This document shows positions 1-10,394 of a DNA stretch of 64,000 bases, piece by piece. Positions within the stretch are counted from its first letter, which is position 1; each line of letters starts with the position of its first letter. The notes beneath the pieces were generated by a model. It saw nothing but the letters and a program-made list of their open reading frames with translations, was not told where the DNA came from and made no database searches. Source of the DNA: Agrypnia vestita (taxonomy: Eukaryota; Arthropoda; Insecta; Trichoptera; Phryganeidae); the NCBI GenBank assembly GCA_016648135.1, contig JADDOH010023107.1, positions 62,001-126,000 on the forward strand, in the 5' to 3' direction. The translations under genes were made by a program, and so were the position numbers.

Positions 1-2
1 TT

Positions 3-338
3 GACAAGGCAAAAATCTTATCAACAGAACCGTACCTTATACCCAGATTAGTGAGGGAGTCCATTGAAATATACAAACATCCCAATTTCAATAGAGATGA
101 CAGTTACAAACTATCAAGTATTTGGCGCCCTGTTCTAACGGCACTGATTCAACCCTTGAGAGAAGTCGCAGTAAAATCCGCCGACGTAACTAGTACATAT
201 TGCACACTGGCGACCTCTATTGTAGAAGAGAACACTCCACAACAAAGTGCATACAATTTACGCCCTAGAAAGCAGCACCTAATCAGACCGACCTCCACTT
301 CCGCGGGTAAAGGTCGTCCTCCTGATGACGTTGGATAA
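3..338 (+). CDS. Penelope-like element ORF, C-terminal end (5' end outside window)
   Basis: An open frame enters from the window edge and ends at TAA 336-338 (about 111 residues visible). Seen: the string IYKHPNFNRDDSYKL, preceded by RLVRESIE, which matches the C-terminal part of the GIY-YIG endonuclease of Penelope-like retroelements, where an E in the REAIEI block and an N in the HPNNFNRD block are conserved. A basic tail (LRPRK) follows. Family knowledge: PLEs carry RT plus a GIY-YIG nuclease and end in direct or inverted pseudo-LTRs that hold hammerhead ribozymes. The stop codon falls inside such a motif (319-358). The catalytic GIY/YIG part is off the window. The GTG at 51 is not a true start. 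A related copy of the last ~200 bp, without a good ORF, lies at 45940-46292. Family assignment is fairly sure; activity cannot be judged. Confidence 0.72.
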   Translation, partial: DKAKILSTEPYLIPRLVRESIEIYKHPNFNRDDSYKLSSIWRPVLTALIQPLREVAVKSADVTSTYCTLATSIVEENTPQQSAYNLRPRKQHLIRPTSTSAGKGRPPDDVG

Positions 339-358
339 GTATCCAACGAAACGTCGAG
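319..358 (+). ncRNA. Hammerhead-like ribozyme motif of the PLE terminus
   Basis: Read by eye: helix I 5' side CTC 319-321, core CTGATGA 322-328, one extra C 329, helix II GTTGGAT/ATCCAAC (330-336/341-347, 7 perfect bp, loop AAGT), GAAA 348-351, very short helix III in ACGT 351-354, putative cleavage triplet GTC 353-355, helix I 3' side GAG 356-358. Minimal type I hammerheads are known from Penelope-like elements, and this one directly follows a PLE ORF. The extra base between the CTGATGA box and helix II departs from the textbook core, so activity is inferred only. The ORF stop TAA overlaps helix II and its loop. Confidence 0.6.
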
Positions 359-576
359 ATTCGCTTCTCGGTAATACATACGGTGCGTATAAAATATCCG
401 AAATAACAGTTAAATAAATTAAATTATTTGATTATTAACACACCGCAAACAAAATCATTTGAAAATCTCTTGCACTACGTCCAGTGCAGGATTGTACATA
501 TTTTAATCATATAATTTTTTTAAATTTTAATTCATTAAACAACTTTGTATTACACACTTCACTAGTAACTCTTTGT

Positions 577-613
577 GTACCGGTTTCGATACCACTGTAT
601 CGTCATCAATACG
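577..613 (-). ncRNA. Hammerhead-like motif, separate family
   Basis: On the minus strand: TTGATGA (expected CTGATGA, first base changed), one extra C, helix II GATAC/GTATC (5 bp, loop AGTG), GAAAC, then CGGTAC, so helix III would be the self-complementary ACCGGT. The sequence is unlike the neighbouring PLE terminus but has the same layout. Similar GAAACCGGTACGG wording occurs at 61923-61963. Probably a decayed PLE or related terminus; no ORF is attached. Confidence 0.35.
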
Positions 614-911
614 GACGCAAACTAAATATCCATTACTTATTCTAGCAAACAAATCAATTTTTGAACGGGGGCGTGGCTACAGTTATGGTGGGGGTAATTG
701 AGAAGTGGACGCCGAAGTGGAGAATAAATCAAGTAACGGGCTATTCATAAAATTATACTGGCTTTAGCGTTCAGGCATTTTTTGATTTCTAGTATTTTAA
801 TTTATTTTTTTCTTGTGAAAATACCAACACCGCAAATAAAATAGAGTACGTAAACAATAATTTGTAATAAGGAAATTAGTAGAAAAAACATTAACTTCTT
901 TACACTTCATT

Positions 912-1250
912 ACGACATCAAGGTTTGCATTTTTTTTCGATATTTGTAACTCATTTTCCGTAAAACGTTGAACGTTGTTGTGTTGAAGAACTTATATTGA
1001 ATATTAAAAATTCATTCGCTTTAATGCAAGCGAAAAAATGACAAACAAACCATACAAGAAATGTAAATTTTTCAAATTTCTGCATGTTTTCAAGTTTTAA
1101 TCATTTTATTTGATTTGTATCAAAGCGAATAAATTTTGAATATTGGATTTAAATTACTTTCATGATATGAGTATATTAACGTTTTACAAAAGAAAACCCA
1201 GAAATATTGAAAAAAAAAATGCGAACTACGATGTCGCTTATCTCCATAAC
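912..1250. mobile_element. Decayed foldback MITE (ACAGRG family)
   Basis: The two halves are imperfect inverted copies: a 'gacatcaa..tttgcattttttt' stretch near 914-940 returns in reverse complement near 1218-1235, and 'attcattcgctttaat' near 1009-1023 returns near 1120. The same inner sequence makes up the better copies at 8011-8574 and 10395-10882. The outer ACAGGG termini are missing here, so this copy is truncated or old. Noncoding. Confidence 0.5.
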
Positions 1251-1259
1251 TGTGTTCAG

Positions 1260-1343
1260 CCAAAGTGTAAAGAATAATTTCTATTCAAAATTTAATGAAG
1301 AAGACTTCCTCAAAATATTTTCTGCTAGCTGCGAGACACTCCG
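1260..1343 (+). repeat. Dispersed repeat shared with 60631-60703
   Basis: Both places read 'caaagtgtaaagaata', then a TTCAAAATT-rich stretch, 'gaatgaagaaga' and finally 'gagacac(c)c'. At 60691 the end is GAGACACCCTGT, a typical insect transposon-end string. Both copies lie beside ACAGRG-family foldback sequence, so they may be parts of one composite element. Noncoding, family unknown. Confidence 0.45.
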
Positions 1344-1974
1344 CATAACTTTCTGCCAAGACACAAGAATATAACATTGAGAACACCTGAAGCCACTTCA
1401 TTTGCATGAGTCTTTATCTTTAATCGACCACGAATCTCGAAAGTTTCTGAAATTCCAGAACCAAATGTTCAAAGAAATCCGGAAATTGAAATTAAAATCG
1501 CCCGAAATTAAAAAAGCCCAAAAATAGTACTACAGAAGAAAAATACTAGAATCTCGAAAGAAAATTCAGACCTCAAATTTCGAAATCTTTATTGGTATTT
1601 ATTTTTAAGCATATAGAAAGATACCAATTAATTTATAAATTACGAACAAGAGCAAGAAAACGAATTTAATATTAATGCGTATATAAATTTGCTTTAACAG
1701 ATTGTTATTTTAAATTAACCTTTGAGCGGGCGCGCAGCTGTAAATTTTACGATAAATGTTATCGTATACATATTTATCTTTTCGGGATTGTAAATTTCGC
1801 CATAATACGATTTTATTATTGTCACAAAATTTATCTTACTTATTGACTTATTTACGGTTTTTTAATTGTTATAAGGTGTGAAGGCTTCGGCACGTGAAAG
1901 TCATTTATTTATTTATTTTATTTATTTATTTCTATGTAATTTTAAGTATAAAATTTTGTTTGGACTGAAAAACA

Positions 1975-2030
1975 TTTCCATCGTCAGGTTTTTACATTCC
2001 TTTTTTTGTAAAATACCCTGACGATGGAAA
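1975..2030. repeat. Perfect 14-bp inverted repeat with CTGACGATGG core
   Basis: TTTCCATCGTCAGG at 1975-1988 is the exact reverse complement of CCTGACGATGGAAA at 2017-2030, with a 28-base AT-rich loop. CTGACGA followed by T and GG resembles the opening of the hammerhead-like motifs elsewhere in this window, but no helix II/GAAAC continuation is present. Possibly a collapsed foldback terminus. Confidence 0.4.
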
Positions 2031-2104
2031 GAATTTTTTCATAACACGTAGGTGTAATTAATAAATATAAATAGATACAAACAAATAATAAAAAAAAAAT
2101 ATAA

Positions 2105-2410
2105 TTTTTTCATTCAGTCATTATTTATTATAAGTTTATCATAGAAAATGTATTGTGTAATTACATCGCATTCAAAATGTTCATAAAATATGTATACTTT
2201 TTTATTTTTTTATTAGGTACTATTTAGATACAATTTGTACATGTTTAATATAATAATATGAATGTATAATGAAATTGTTGATATTATTGTTCTTAGTCCT
2301 CCTCACTAGGCGTTCCTGTGCTGAGGAGGACTAAGAAATTTGTACTGTAATGTCACTCAAGGACCATCTTGTAGTCAATAATGAGGGTCCATTTGTAAAA
2401 AATAAAATAA
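2105..2410 (+). repeat. Retroelement 3'-UTR-like repeat (copy 1, with insertion)
   Basis: The stretch around 2110-2195 (gtcattatttatta, then cattcaaaatgttca) and the stretch around 2340-2400 (tttgtactgtaatgtcact, aaggaccatct) occur contiguously at 14290-14475. Here about 150 bases containing a strong hairpin (2290-2337) separate them. It ends in an A-rich (AAATA)n-like tail near 2400-2415, suggesting a retrotransposed 3' end. No ORF. Confidence 0.5.
2290..2337 (+). other. 16-bp perfect hairpin
   Basis: TTCTTAGTCCTCCTCA at 2290-2305 pairs perfectly with TGAGGAGGACTAAGAA at 2322-2337, with a 16-base loop. The stem is far more GC-rich than its surroundings and sits inside a repeat whose other copy (14290-14475) lacks it, so it arrived as or with an insertion. 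Confidence 0.6.
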
Positions 2411-2556
2411 AATAGATAAAACATCTCGTAATAAGCCATGTATGCATTTATGCAAAAAAAAAACACTCTTGTTCAAATATTTAGCGGGCCCACTCAAAAG
2501 TTAAAAAAAAACATGGAAACATCAGTATTTTAAAAGTTCTTACCCATCTCTTTCAG

Positions 2557-2932
2557 CATGCCCGGCGTAAACTTTAGTTTCTCCATCTGTCACCAGTTGT
2601 GGCGCGGGAGCTACCGGAAACTTTCCCGTCGATAATCGTCCATTTCCGGCCTGGCTTTCCCGCTTCCGATAAGGCAAGTGGCGGCCAAACACTCCTATCC
2701 GGTGGAGAGCTACTTCCGGAAGAAGGTCTCGGCTGCCGATATTTCCTCCCTCCCACGTTCCTGGCGCGGGATCATCCCTTATTTATCGCGCGGGTTTAAT
2801 CAGCCGTTGAACGCGGTGTACTGTGCACTGGATCACGGAATGTTTAAATCTATTTCAGAAATCTCTGAACGTACTAACGGCGCCTTAGTTAACACTGAAA
2901 ATTATCACCCCCTGATCAATTTATCCACATAA
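2557..2932 (+). other. GC-rich island, possible exon or regulatory DNA
   Basis: A pyrimidine-rich run ending in TTTCAG at 2551-2556 looks like a 3' splice site, and the following ~300 bases are much more GC-rich than the flanks. Short frames cross it on both strands (for example 84 codons at 2678-2932) but none resembles a known protein family. No clear donor was found. It could be a UTR exon, a conserved noncoding block or a captured fragment. Function unknown. Confidence 0.25.
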
Positions 2933-3117
2933 GCACAATTTTAAGGGATTTCACCCTTTAATCATATTATATTCACGTGAAATAAAATAACAGATCACAC
3001 GATATTTTTTATCAGGGGTACCTGTCTTGTGTAATTTTTTTTTGTCAATTTAGTCCTCAGTATTCTTTGAAGTTTTAGAAGAAAAGAGTGATTTAAATAA
3101 AATAAAATAGTAAAAAA

Positions 3118-3666
3118 AAGTAACCCATAAAAACCAAGTTTTTATTATACTCCCTTTCTTTGTAAAATATAACAACAATTAAAGACGAATTAAAACATAT
3201 AACATAACACTAAACTTACAGTAATTTAATATATTTCTAAAATGTCAGATGTTTTGAGCTTTGATAAGACACTTCATGCTTTGAAGATTAAATTCTAAAA
3301 ACATTTGTCAGTCAATTTAGATTTTCGAAATTTGTAGTGAAGTACCTATTATGTAAACCGACGGAGTAATTCAATTTTAGAAAATATTCCGCAACGTTAT
3401 CGGACCGCCGTTGCTAGTATTCAAACTTTTGTAATGATTCCAATTTGAAAAAACCATTAAAATTTCTAAAAATCCGAAATTATATTATAATTATTAAATT
3501 TTTTTAACGAAAATTTGATAGATTTTCTTGATCGTCGCCACGTGTCTACTTGCAAAGTTTCAGCTCGATTGGATCACGGGAAAAGGGTCAAAAATCGATC
3601 CAAAGTTTTTTCGACGGCAAGCCGGCAAGCAAGCAAGCAGACGGCACGAGTTAATTAAAGGGAGTA
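3118..3666 (+). mobile_element. TACTCCC-ended noncoding element, copy 1
   Basis: Starts AGTAACCCATAAAAACCAAG, has TACTCCCTTT at 3148 and ends AAAGGGAGTA at 3657-3666, so the core has inverted ends. Shared internal landmarks with copies at 33323-33762, 37475-37897 and 55479-55784 include 'cagctcgattggatcacggg' and 'gatccaaagttttttc', followed by a GGCAAG/AAGC run. No ORF. It looks like a nonautonomous DNA element of unknown superfamily. Confidence 0.6.
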
Positions 3667-4019
3667 AGTAATAAATGGCGGACGACAAAGCTCGGCTTTT
3701 CGGCTGTATATTTTTATTTATTTCTTTTAAAAAATACATAATTATATACTAAATAAACACACCTAACCGTAAAAAGCAGTTTGTTTATGCGAGTGCTGTC
3801 ACATAATTGTTTTATTTTGCTTTACTGATATTTATGCTTTGTTATCCACCCATATTTTATGATACTTCTGATGTTTAATATTTATGCTTTATTATTTTCT
3901 TTTCTTTATATTTCTCTGCTTTTGGCAATATTTTGTTATTTACTTGTGATTTTATTTTTAAGTATTGCTATTTTATTTGAATAAATTGTTTTCATATTGC
4001 AACCCAGAGTCAGTGAAGT

Positions 4020-4200
4020 GGTTAGTTCGATTTCCTCGCGGCGTCGCACGGGGGCTTTAGCATCTCTGTGGAGTAGCGGAGAAACACTTTAGCATTAAAA
4101 CAATGCCAATCTTGATGGCGAAAGTGTAGGGCCGATACGGGAGCTTTTGCTCGTAAATCGGCCCTGGGTCTGTGATGGTCATATAACAGGTCAACATAAA
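4020..4200. other. GC-rich patch with hairpin 4128-4165
   Basis: AGGGCCGAT at 4128-4136 and ATCGGCCCT at 4157-4165 are exact inverted repeats, with a partial inner GAGC/GCTC stem. The patch is GC-richer than the flanks. A 62-codon minus frame crosses it but shows no family features. Nature unknown. Confidence 0.35.
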
Positions 4201-4799
4201 ACCTATTCATATTAAAATAAGCTAAACATATTTAATTTTCAAAATACTAGTATTTTTTCAATTTAGTTTTGTTGGTTTGATTTTTGATTATAGTGGTAAA
4301 TTTGTTTAGTAGGCTTGGCATTTTAGTGCCTTTTTTTACCAATAATTAATTATTTGAGTTTTCATTAACCTTCTTTTCCTGGCTGCTTCATGCGCCTTGG
4401 CTAACCTTCCTATCGTGCGTTTCATGCTCGCGCCGCTAGATGGCCTTCAGGGTCCGTCCGCTACACTAACATATCGTTTGGTTTTTTTTCCGAGTTTTAT
4501 AGTTATGATTGATTTTATTTTTATATTTACGATTCCAAAAATCGTCTATTGGCTTAAATTCTTTAAAGTGTATGGGTAAAACTGTGTAAACGCTTAGATA
4601 TAAGAAATTTCAAAAACAAATTTTAATATCCATGAAGAACACCGGCAATAGAAATTTCCAGGTTCAAATCCTAGCGAGAACTTTATTTTTATATTAATCA
4701 AAATCAAATACTTTGAATTTTGACAATACAAATTGTTTAAATTCATTTCGAAAATCATGACATCGTTATCAAATTTAAACACCAACGCCATAAAACTAT

Positions 4800-5080
4800 C
4801 TTTACAATAAGGCTAATACCATGACCATCGCCAAATTTTTGTTTTATTTTATTTAATAGTTCTTAACCACTAAAAAAATATATCTTATAAAACCTTGCAA
4901 GCCTTGTTCTGGCGTAATTCTACTCACGGTAAAATGACAAGCCAAACTGAGCACAAATCAGCTGTCAGCTGTCAAATTGGCCGGTCGCTGGTTAAAGTGT
5001 TGCCAGTTCGAAAAACAAATCTCTAAATATATACACCCTATATTTAATCAATAATGGCATCTTTTTTTCTAATAATTTTC
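4800..5080 (+). repeat. Dispersed repeat D, copy 1
   Basis: Shared with 49600-49945: 'ttgcaagc(c/g)ttgt(t/a)ctggcgt', then 'ccaaactgagcacaaatc' followed by AGCTG, and 'ctaatggc(a/t)tcttt'. Both copies sit next to a 'tttgttttattttattt' run. Noncoding; probably an old transposon. Confidence 0.45.
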
Positions 5081-5505
5081 TAATAAAGCATTTTTTTTTT
5101 TAAAAAATTATTATTATTAGTCGATAACATGATAGTACAGATGTATTGTCGATTACATCTGCCAGATAAATATTTAATTTCGATATTTTTCCAAATATAT
5201 GTTTAAATAAAACTCATGCTTCTTGTTGTCACTGCACGCCCCTGCTCGCTAGGTATATACGGTACCTGTCCTTAGGTAGGTAGCTTTAATAATTCATCTT
5301 ACTCCTTTGGAACTTTGGTCTAAAAACACAACAAACAAAAATATTATTCGTTTAAAAAAAAATTAAATTGTTCATATCTTTCCAAAGTAAATTAAGCATG
5401 TAATACAACTTTCTTTTGAATTCTTTCAGCTTACGAATTTTACGGTCGTGTACTTTTTGAAAACAGGATTATTCTGACGTGACGCAACCCCAGGATTAAA
5501 GGCTT

Positions 5506-5539
5506 TTGGAAAGTCTCCACCCTTGGAAAGTCTCCACCC
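5506..5539 (+). repeat. 17-bp tandem duplication
   Basis: TTGGAAAGTCTCCACCC occurs twice head to tail (5506-5522, 5523-5539), followed by a partial third unit TTGGAGACG. The minus-strand frame 5426-5800 crosses it, but that frame has no recognisable domain. Confidence 0.7.
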
Positions 5540-6803
5540 TTGGAGACGAGCTGAAATGAACACACAATAAAAAGGGCGTATTTCGTTTATGAGAGCAAAG
5601 TCGTAAAAAAGAATCTTGACAAAATTGATTACACGCATATCGCTTTTTCTGCTCCCTTTCAGAGTCGGAGTTTTTAATAAAATGAAAAAGGGAGACGCTA
5701 TTGAAACAAGGACGGATATGTTTTTAAGAGCACCAAAGTTCTTTGAAATGTAGAGAAGCAAAAGAAATAAAAAACACGGCGAAAAGTTCAATAATTCCAT
5801 TGGAAGTCTTTCATCCCCTAAAGTTCACGGGTCTTAGCAACTAGTTTCTTTGGAATCCAAAGAAATATGAAGAAAGTGTAAAAAATTTAAAAATGTCGCA
5901 TAAATTTTTTAACATTTCTTAAACTAAAACGACTCATCTTTTTAAAATATTAATATTATTCTTAACCCTTTCAATGCCAGAGGTTTTAAAAAATTATGCA
6001 CACACACACACGAGTTAACTTAAGGCTCAAGGTTTAATCGTCTATAAAATGCTGGGAATTATCGTCTACACACAGCTGATTGACTTTGAATAAACGACAT
6101 TGAGAATCCTGTCCCTGCAAGGTCGAAAAGTGTGTGTGATCACGCATATGGTTTGGCGCGTAAACACGCTCATGGCAAAGTTAATTACGCTCAATTTTTG
6201 TGAGGATGGGCAATATTATTTCAAAATAAAGCTGCCTCGACCTATATTTTATAACCCAGGGAGTATAAAATTGAGGGGTATTAAAATTGTTTTTTTTTTT
6301 AACAAGGATGTGATTAATTATCGTTATATGGCACTTATTAATGTTCTTATTAAACTATTATTTTATTAGAAATTTTTTGAGAAAAATTTAATGTAAAGTG
6401 GTCACGTTATGTCTATTTCCGTAGGCTCTTCCTCCATGATTGGCATGCAACTTTTCACGTTTTTCGTTTGTTTATTTTTTTATTTATGGGAAACTAACAG
6501 TACATGTAAAGAGATTATACATGATTATTGAACAGTATAGAGACCATCTTACAAGTTTCCACAGAATTAACACGTTGTGTATTAACATAAAGCAACAATA
6601 ACTTGAGTTATATAATAAAAAACAAAAAAAGTGTAAGTTTTAAGTTATGGACAAACTATGGAAGTCAAAGAATTAGAGGTAAAAGGAGAATAAGGAATGG
6701 ATAGGAAAGGACAAATCTACTTAGTAAAAAGGACAAGAGATAAGAATAAAAAGAAGTGCAAAAGATATATGTATAGCATAAAGATATCTGATCAATACAT
6801 CTG

Positions 6804-6852
6804 CATACATATATATATATACACACATACATGCATACACATACATACATAC
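6804..6852 (+). repeat. AT/AC/ATAC microsatellite
   Basis: Alternating ATAT, ACAC and CATAC units. A 222-codon frame (6697-7365) runs through it and through Lys/Arg- and Ile-rich low-complexity sequence. I do not regard that frame as a gene. Confidence 0.8.
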
Positions 6853-7721
6853 GAGGTCTGGGCAAAAGATAAAATGTTAATTAAAGAAAGATACATGATA
6901 AAAAATTACATATACGAAGTCAGTTCAAAAGAAAGAAGATGGATTAAAGAAGAAATTATTAAATTAATTGTTAGAGTCATAAGAAGATCATATACTTATA
7001 AAGATAATAAATATGTATCTACTGACTATGAATGCGGATATTCGAGAGCGCGCAATAGTTCAATTCGTCAAAAACATTGTGAAATTGCCTTAGATAGCTC
7101 GCATGCGACGACGTTCATTCGGATTTCTGACATCGGATCGGACGGACCTCTGCTGCGCGCCCATAGACTTTCTTTGTTATTTTTACTTATATACTTTCAC
7201 CTACCCCCAGAGGTTCTCTCCGGCAAAAATAAACTTCACATTCACTATGAAGCGGTCTTACAGTATCATTTAAAGTATATTATGTTTCCATTGATTTTTA
7301 TTTTAATGAAAACTCTCTTTCTCTTGTTATATTTGAAATCTTCCAAAACGATTATTTCTTCCTAGCTATTTTTCCGAGCGGGCAGGTTCCATTACATCTG
7401 TCATAACCTTCATCGGATTCTGTGAACATTATGGACAATTGACCATCCCTGAACGTTCTTATGTCAGGGATATCCATCTGGATCATAAGAATAGACGATT
7501 TATGGGCGGTTTGAAGTGGAAGGACCCTTTTACCATTATGTTCCGTAACTCGACGTGACAACTGGGTCCTTTATTAGGCTCATTGTAAGGGTTGTTTTTT
7601 ATACATCTACAGGGTATCCCAAAAATGTGTGCGCAAGAGAAGGGACCAAAAATGATCACCCATCGCACTCGATGTATTGTAGATCTGGATAGAGCTTAAA
7701 TTAAAATAAAATTAGTTATAT

Positions 7722-9200
7722 TGTAACGAGATATATGGTAATCGGAAATAATTACATGTAATTAGCAATTTTATAGCTCTCTACAGCTTTTACACTAAAA
7801 TCAGAAGGTTCTAGAATAACATGAATCTCGTAACGACTTCTAGGCATTTATCCTAAAATCTCGAAAGATCGATAAAGACAATTATTTAATTAAGGATAAA
7901 TTATAAAAGTTTCATATAGACGAAGGTATTTATATATGAGAAATAAATAACAATAGATATGTCTAGCAGAGACCAGTGCAATATATGAAATGTTCTTGAT
8001 TCGAACATATACAGGGTTATTTGTAAAATATTAATATCCTTGCAGGACTATATTCCTACCTTGATTATGAGTCGAAAATGTTCAAGCTATTATGACCTAA
8101 TATGACCTAATATATAAGGAGATATGCGACATCAAAGTTTGCATTTTTTTCCAATATTTCTGACTTATTTTTTGTACAACGTTGGACTTTCATTACAGTA
8201 ACTTATATCGAGTATGAAAAATTCATTCCCTTTAATACAAGTCAAATAAAAAAATAAAAACCTTAGAATTCCAATTGGAAAACATTCCAATTGGAATTTT
8301 TTCAGGGTTTTTATCATTTTATTTAACTTGTATTGGAACGAATGAATTTTTCGTAATCGATATGAGTTACTGTAAGGATAGTCCAACGTTTTACAAAAAA
8401 TAAGTCAGAAATATTGAAAATGCGGAAATGAAAATGAAAAAAAAATGCAAACTTTGATGTCGAATACCTCCGTAACTATTGATATTAGGTCATAATAGCT
8501 TGAACATTGTCGACTCATCATCAAGACAGAAATATAGTCCTGCTAGGTTATTAATGTTTTACAAATAACCCTGTATATATAACTTTCAAAAATTTGATAT
8601 TTTGTGGATGTTCTTACAATGTAATTGGTGAAAGTTGCACTGTGTAGAGTGATCACTTAAGCCAGCTCATACAAGTTGTACGCCCTGAGCCGTATTATAA
8701 AAGACTTCCATCCACTTTTATCACATAAAAATAGCTTCGTGTCTGTGAGACTTCTATAATTTTTCCCTAATCAATTAATCATCCCTCTGGAGACCAAATC
8801 CAGTAACTGTGGTCTTAGAACATACTTTCATTTAAAAATATTGTTAAGATATTTATTTGCCTATAAAAGCATCAGGCGCCGAACAACGCATCAGCCTAAA
8901 ATTTACATTTAACCAGTGCAACATTAGCAACGAGAGCGACATTGCCAGCATTAAACCAGTGTGGCCATTGCGTAGTAAACCGAGCGATAAATATAGAAAG
9001 TACCTAACGCGGGAGAGAAGTTTTTTGTGCGAATATTGAACAGATTCTTCAAAAAAAAAATCTAGAAAGCGAGTGATTGAAGCATTAAAAACAGCGTAAA
9101 TTAGTGCAAATTAAGAAATCGTTTAATATTAAGTGTGTGGAATATTCTAAAAACATTTAGAAACTATATGTTTAAGAACAGTGCTCCAATTATATTCGTA
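7722..9200 (+). mobile_element. LTR-like repeat beginning TGTAACGA, interrupted by a MITE
   Basis: TGTAACGAG at 7722 matches the starts at 11306 (+) and 16312 (-). A foldback MITE (8011-8574) interrupts the repeat. The part at 8590-8765 recurs at 46440-46610. A TATA-like CCTATAAAAG lies near 8861, and the stretch 9062-9150 (tctagaaagcgag, ttagtgcaaattaagaaa) recurs at 63600-63690. This fits a solo LTR or degraded LTR retrotransposon with U3/TATA/R-U5 layout, but no gag/pol frame is present and both borders are uncertain. Confidence 0.4.
8011..8574. mobile_element. Foldback MITE, best copy (ACAGGGTTATTTG ends)
   Basis: ACAGGGTTATTTGTAAAA at 8011 is repeated in reverse complement up to 8574 (TTTTACAAATAACCCTGT). 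The two ~270-base halves stay complementary throughout (for example GGACTATATTC near 8045 and GAATATAGTCC near 8530, and the centre CAATTGGAA). Flanks read ATAT on each side, compatible with a TA/ATA target duplication. No ORF. Related copies: 912-1250, 10395-10882, 20236-20420, 36811-37035, 60250-60400. Confidence 0.8.
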
Positions 9201-9239
9201 TTGAAATTAACATGTAAAATATTATTGACTAGCTCTCTA

Positions 9240-9440
9240 CTATGTATATAATCCGACATAAATTAATCCTTTAAAATATATTTTTAATACTGTGGTGGTC
9301 CAGACTCGTCGCCTCTCTAGCCGCAGGCATCCGCCAATCAGATAGCTCGAAGCGGCTAACCCGGTCCCGACTACACAGAGGTAGATCACTCTTTTGTCGA
9401 TCGCCGTAGCCATGCCGAGCAATATTTATATACCCAATGT
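9240..9440 (-). other. GC-rich patch with minus-strand TATA-like site
   Basis: On the minus strand GTATATAAATA (near 9429-9439) precedes a GC-rich ~120 bases containing ATGGCTACGGCGATCGAC (from about 9413). The 60-codon frame would start with a hydrophobic stretch (VIYLCVVGTGLAASSYLIGG). It may be a retroelement promoter/leader or a short host exon; no family is recognised. Confidence 0.2.
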
Positions 9441-9636
9441 CACCTCTGTAAATTTTATCAATAAATTACCACAGTTAATCATGAATATAATTTACATCCT
9501 GTATATGTACATCTAATTATCCCACTTCTGCTGATTTATCTCACACACACACGCGCCACTAAGATAATACGCATCACGTGCCAACACAAGGAGATGTATT
9601 TGGACGGGTGAACATATTCTTCTCACCAGAACAAAT

Positions 9637-9890
9637 GTGGGGTATAAAAGCAAAGGCAGCAATATCCGAAAAAAAATTTAATGCAGTCATCGAGGATTAC
9701 TAATTTATAACATACTGAATTCGAGATTTTACAGAAAACATAGCCAATAAATTTTTATAAAACATAATTTTGGAAGGGATAGATAAATACAATGTAGAAT
9801 ACAGTACATTTTAAATTAGTAATCCGATGACTGTATTCAAAACATTTAAAAAAAAATTTGGATATTGCTGCTTTTGCTTTTATACCCCAC
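9637..9890. mobile_element. Foldback MITE with GTGGGGTATAAAAGC ends
   Basis: GTGGGGTATAAAAGCAAAGG at 9637 is mirrored by GCTTTTATACCCCAC ending at 9890; GCAGCAATATCC / GGATATTGCTGC and GATTACTAATTTA-type blocks also pair. Length about 254 bp, noncoding. A more decayed copy lies at 54845-55035 (gaggattactta, tactgaattc, tttgcttttatacctcac). Confidence 0.7.
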
Positions 9891-9899
9891 ACATACACT

Positions 9900-10390
9900 C
9901 ACACTTAACCCGCCAAAATACTGACGATAATGTATAATAGATATTTATCGATAAAAGGAAATAAATAAACCTCTTGCTCACAAAAATAATAGAAGTACCT
10001 TTACAAAATATGGGTTAGACAGTCAGTAACAGGAAGGTGAGGATTTATTTTGCACACTTTGGATGTAGCCACTCAACCAAGCCCAGCTTTTTCCTGAGTA
10101 GCCTATACCCAAAGGAACTGTCTGTCACAGGCTTACGCCATATTCAACAACGGCGTTATTCAGATAAATTTTCAGGTTTTTCGTCTGTTTTCTGGATTTG
10201 CTGCTACGGCAGCTATTGTAGATACTTATTCCTGTAACGGACGAGTATAAAATATCATATAACAAGGACCTTAAATGTACTCGACAGAGTGACCCAAAAA
10301 AGGCAACAGAGACAATGAATCGTCAAAAATCAATAATCATTAATCGTTCGTGGATTATATGAGAATATATTACATTCAATTAAACTACGC
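9900..10390. other. No gene seen
   Basis: Moderately AT-rich DNA with short frames only (66 codons at 10037-10237, no family). Nothing supported beyond a CA run near 9540-9555 upstream and the MITE border at 10395. Confidence 0.5.
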
Positions 10391-10394
10391 TTAT

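Noticed and set aside
4655..4690. B-box-like AGGTTCAAATCCTAG
   Set aside because: Isolated; no A box or body that matches the SINEs elsewhere in the window.
5426..5800. 124-codon minus-strand frame
   Set aside because: Includes a 17-bp tandem duplication translated in frame and Phe/Leu-rich sequence; no recognisable protein.
6697..7365. 222-codon plus-strand frame
   Set aside because: It runs through a microsatellite and Lys/Ile-rich low-complexity sequence, has no domain and no splice context; a chance frame.
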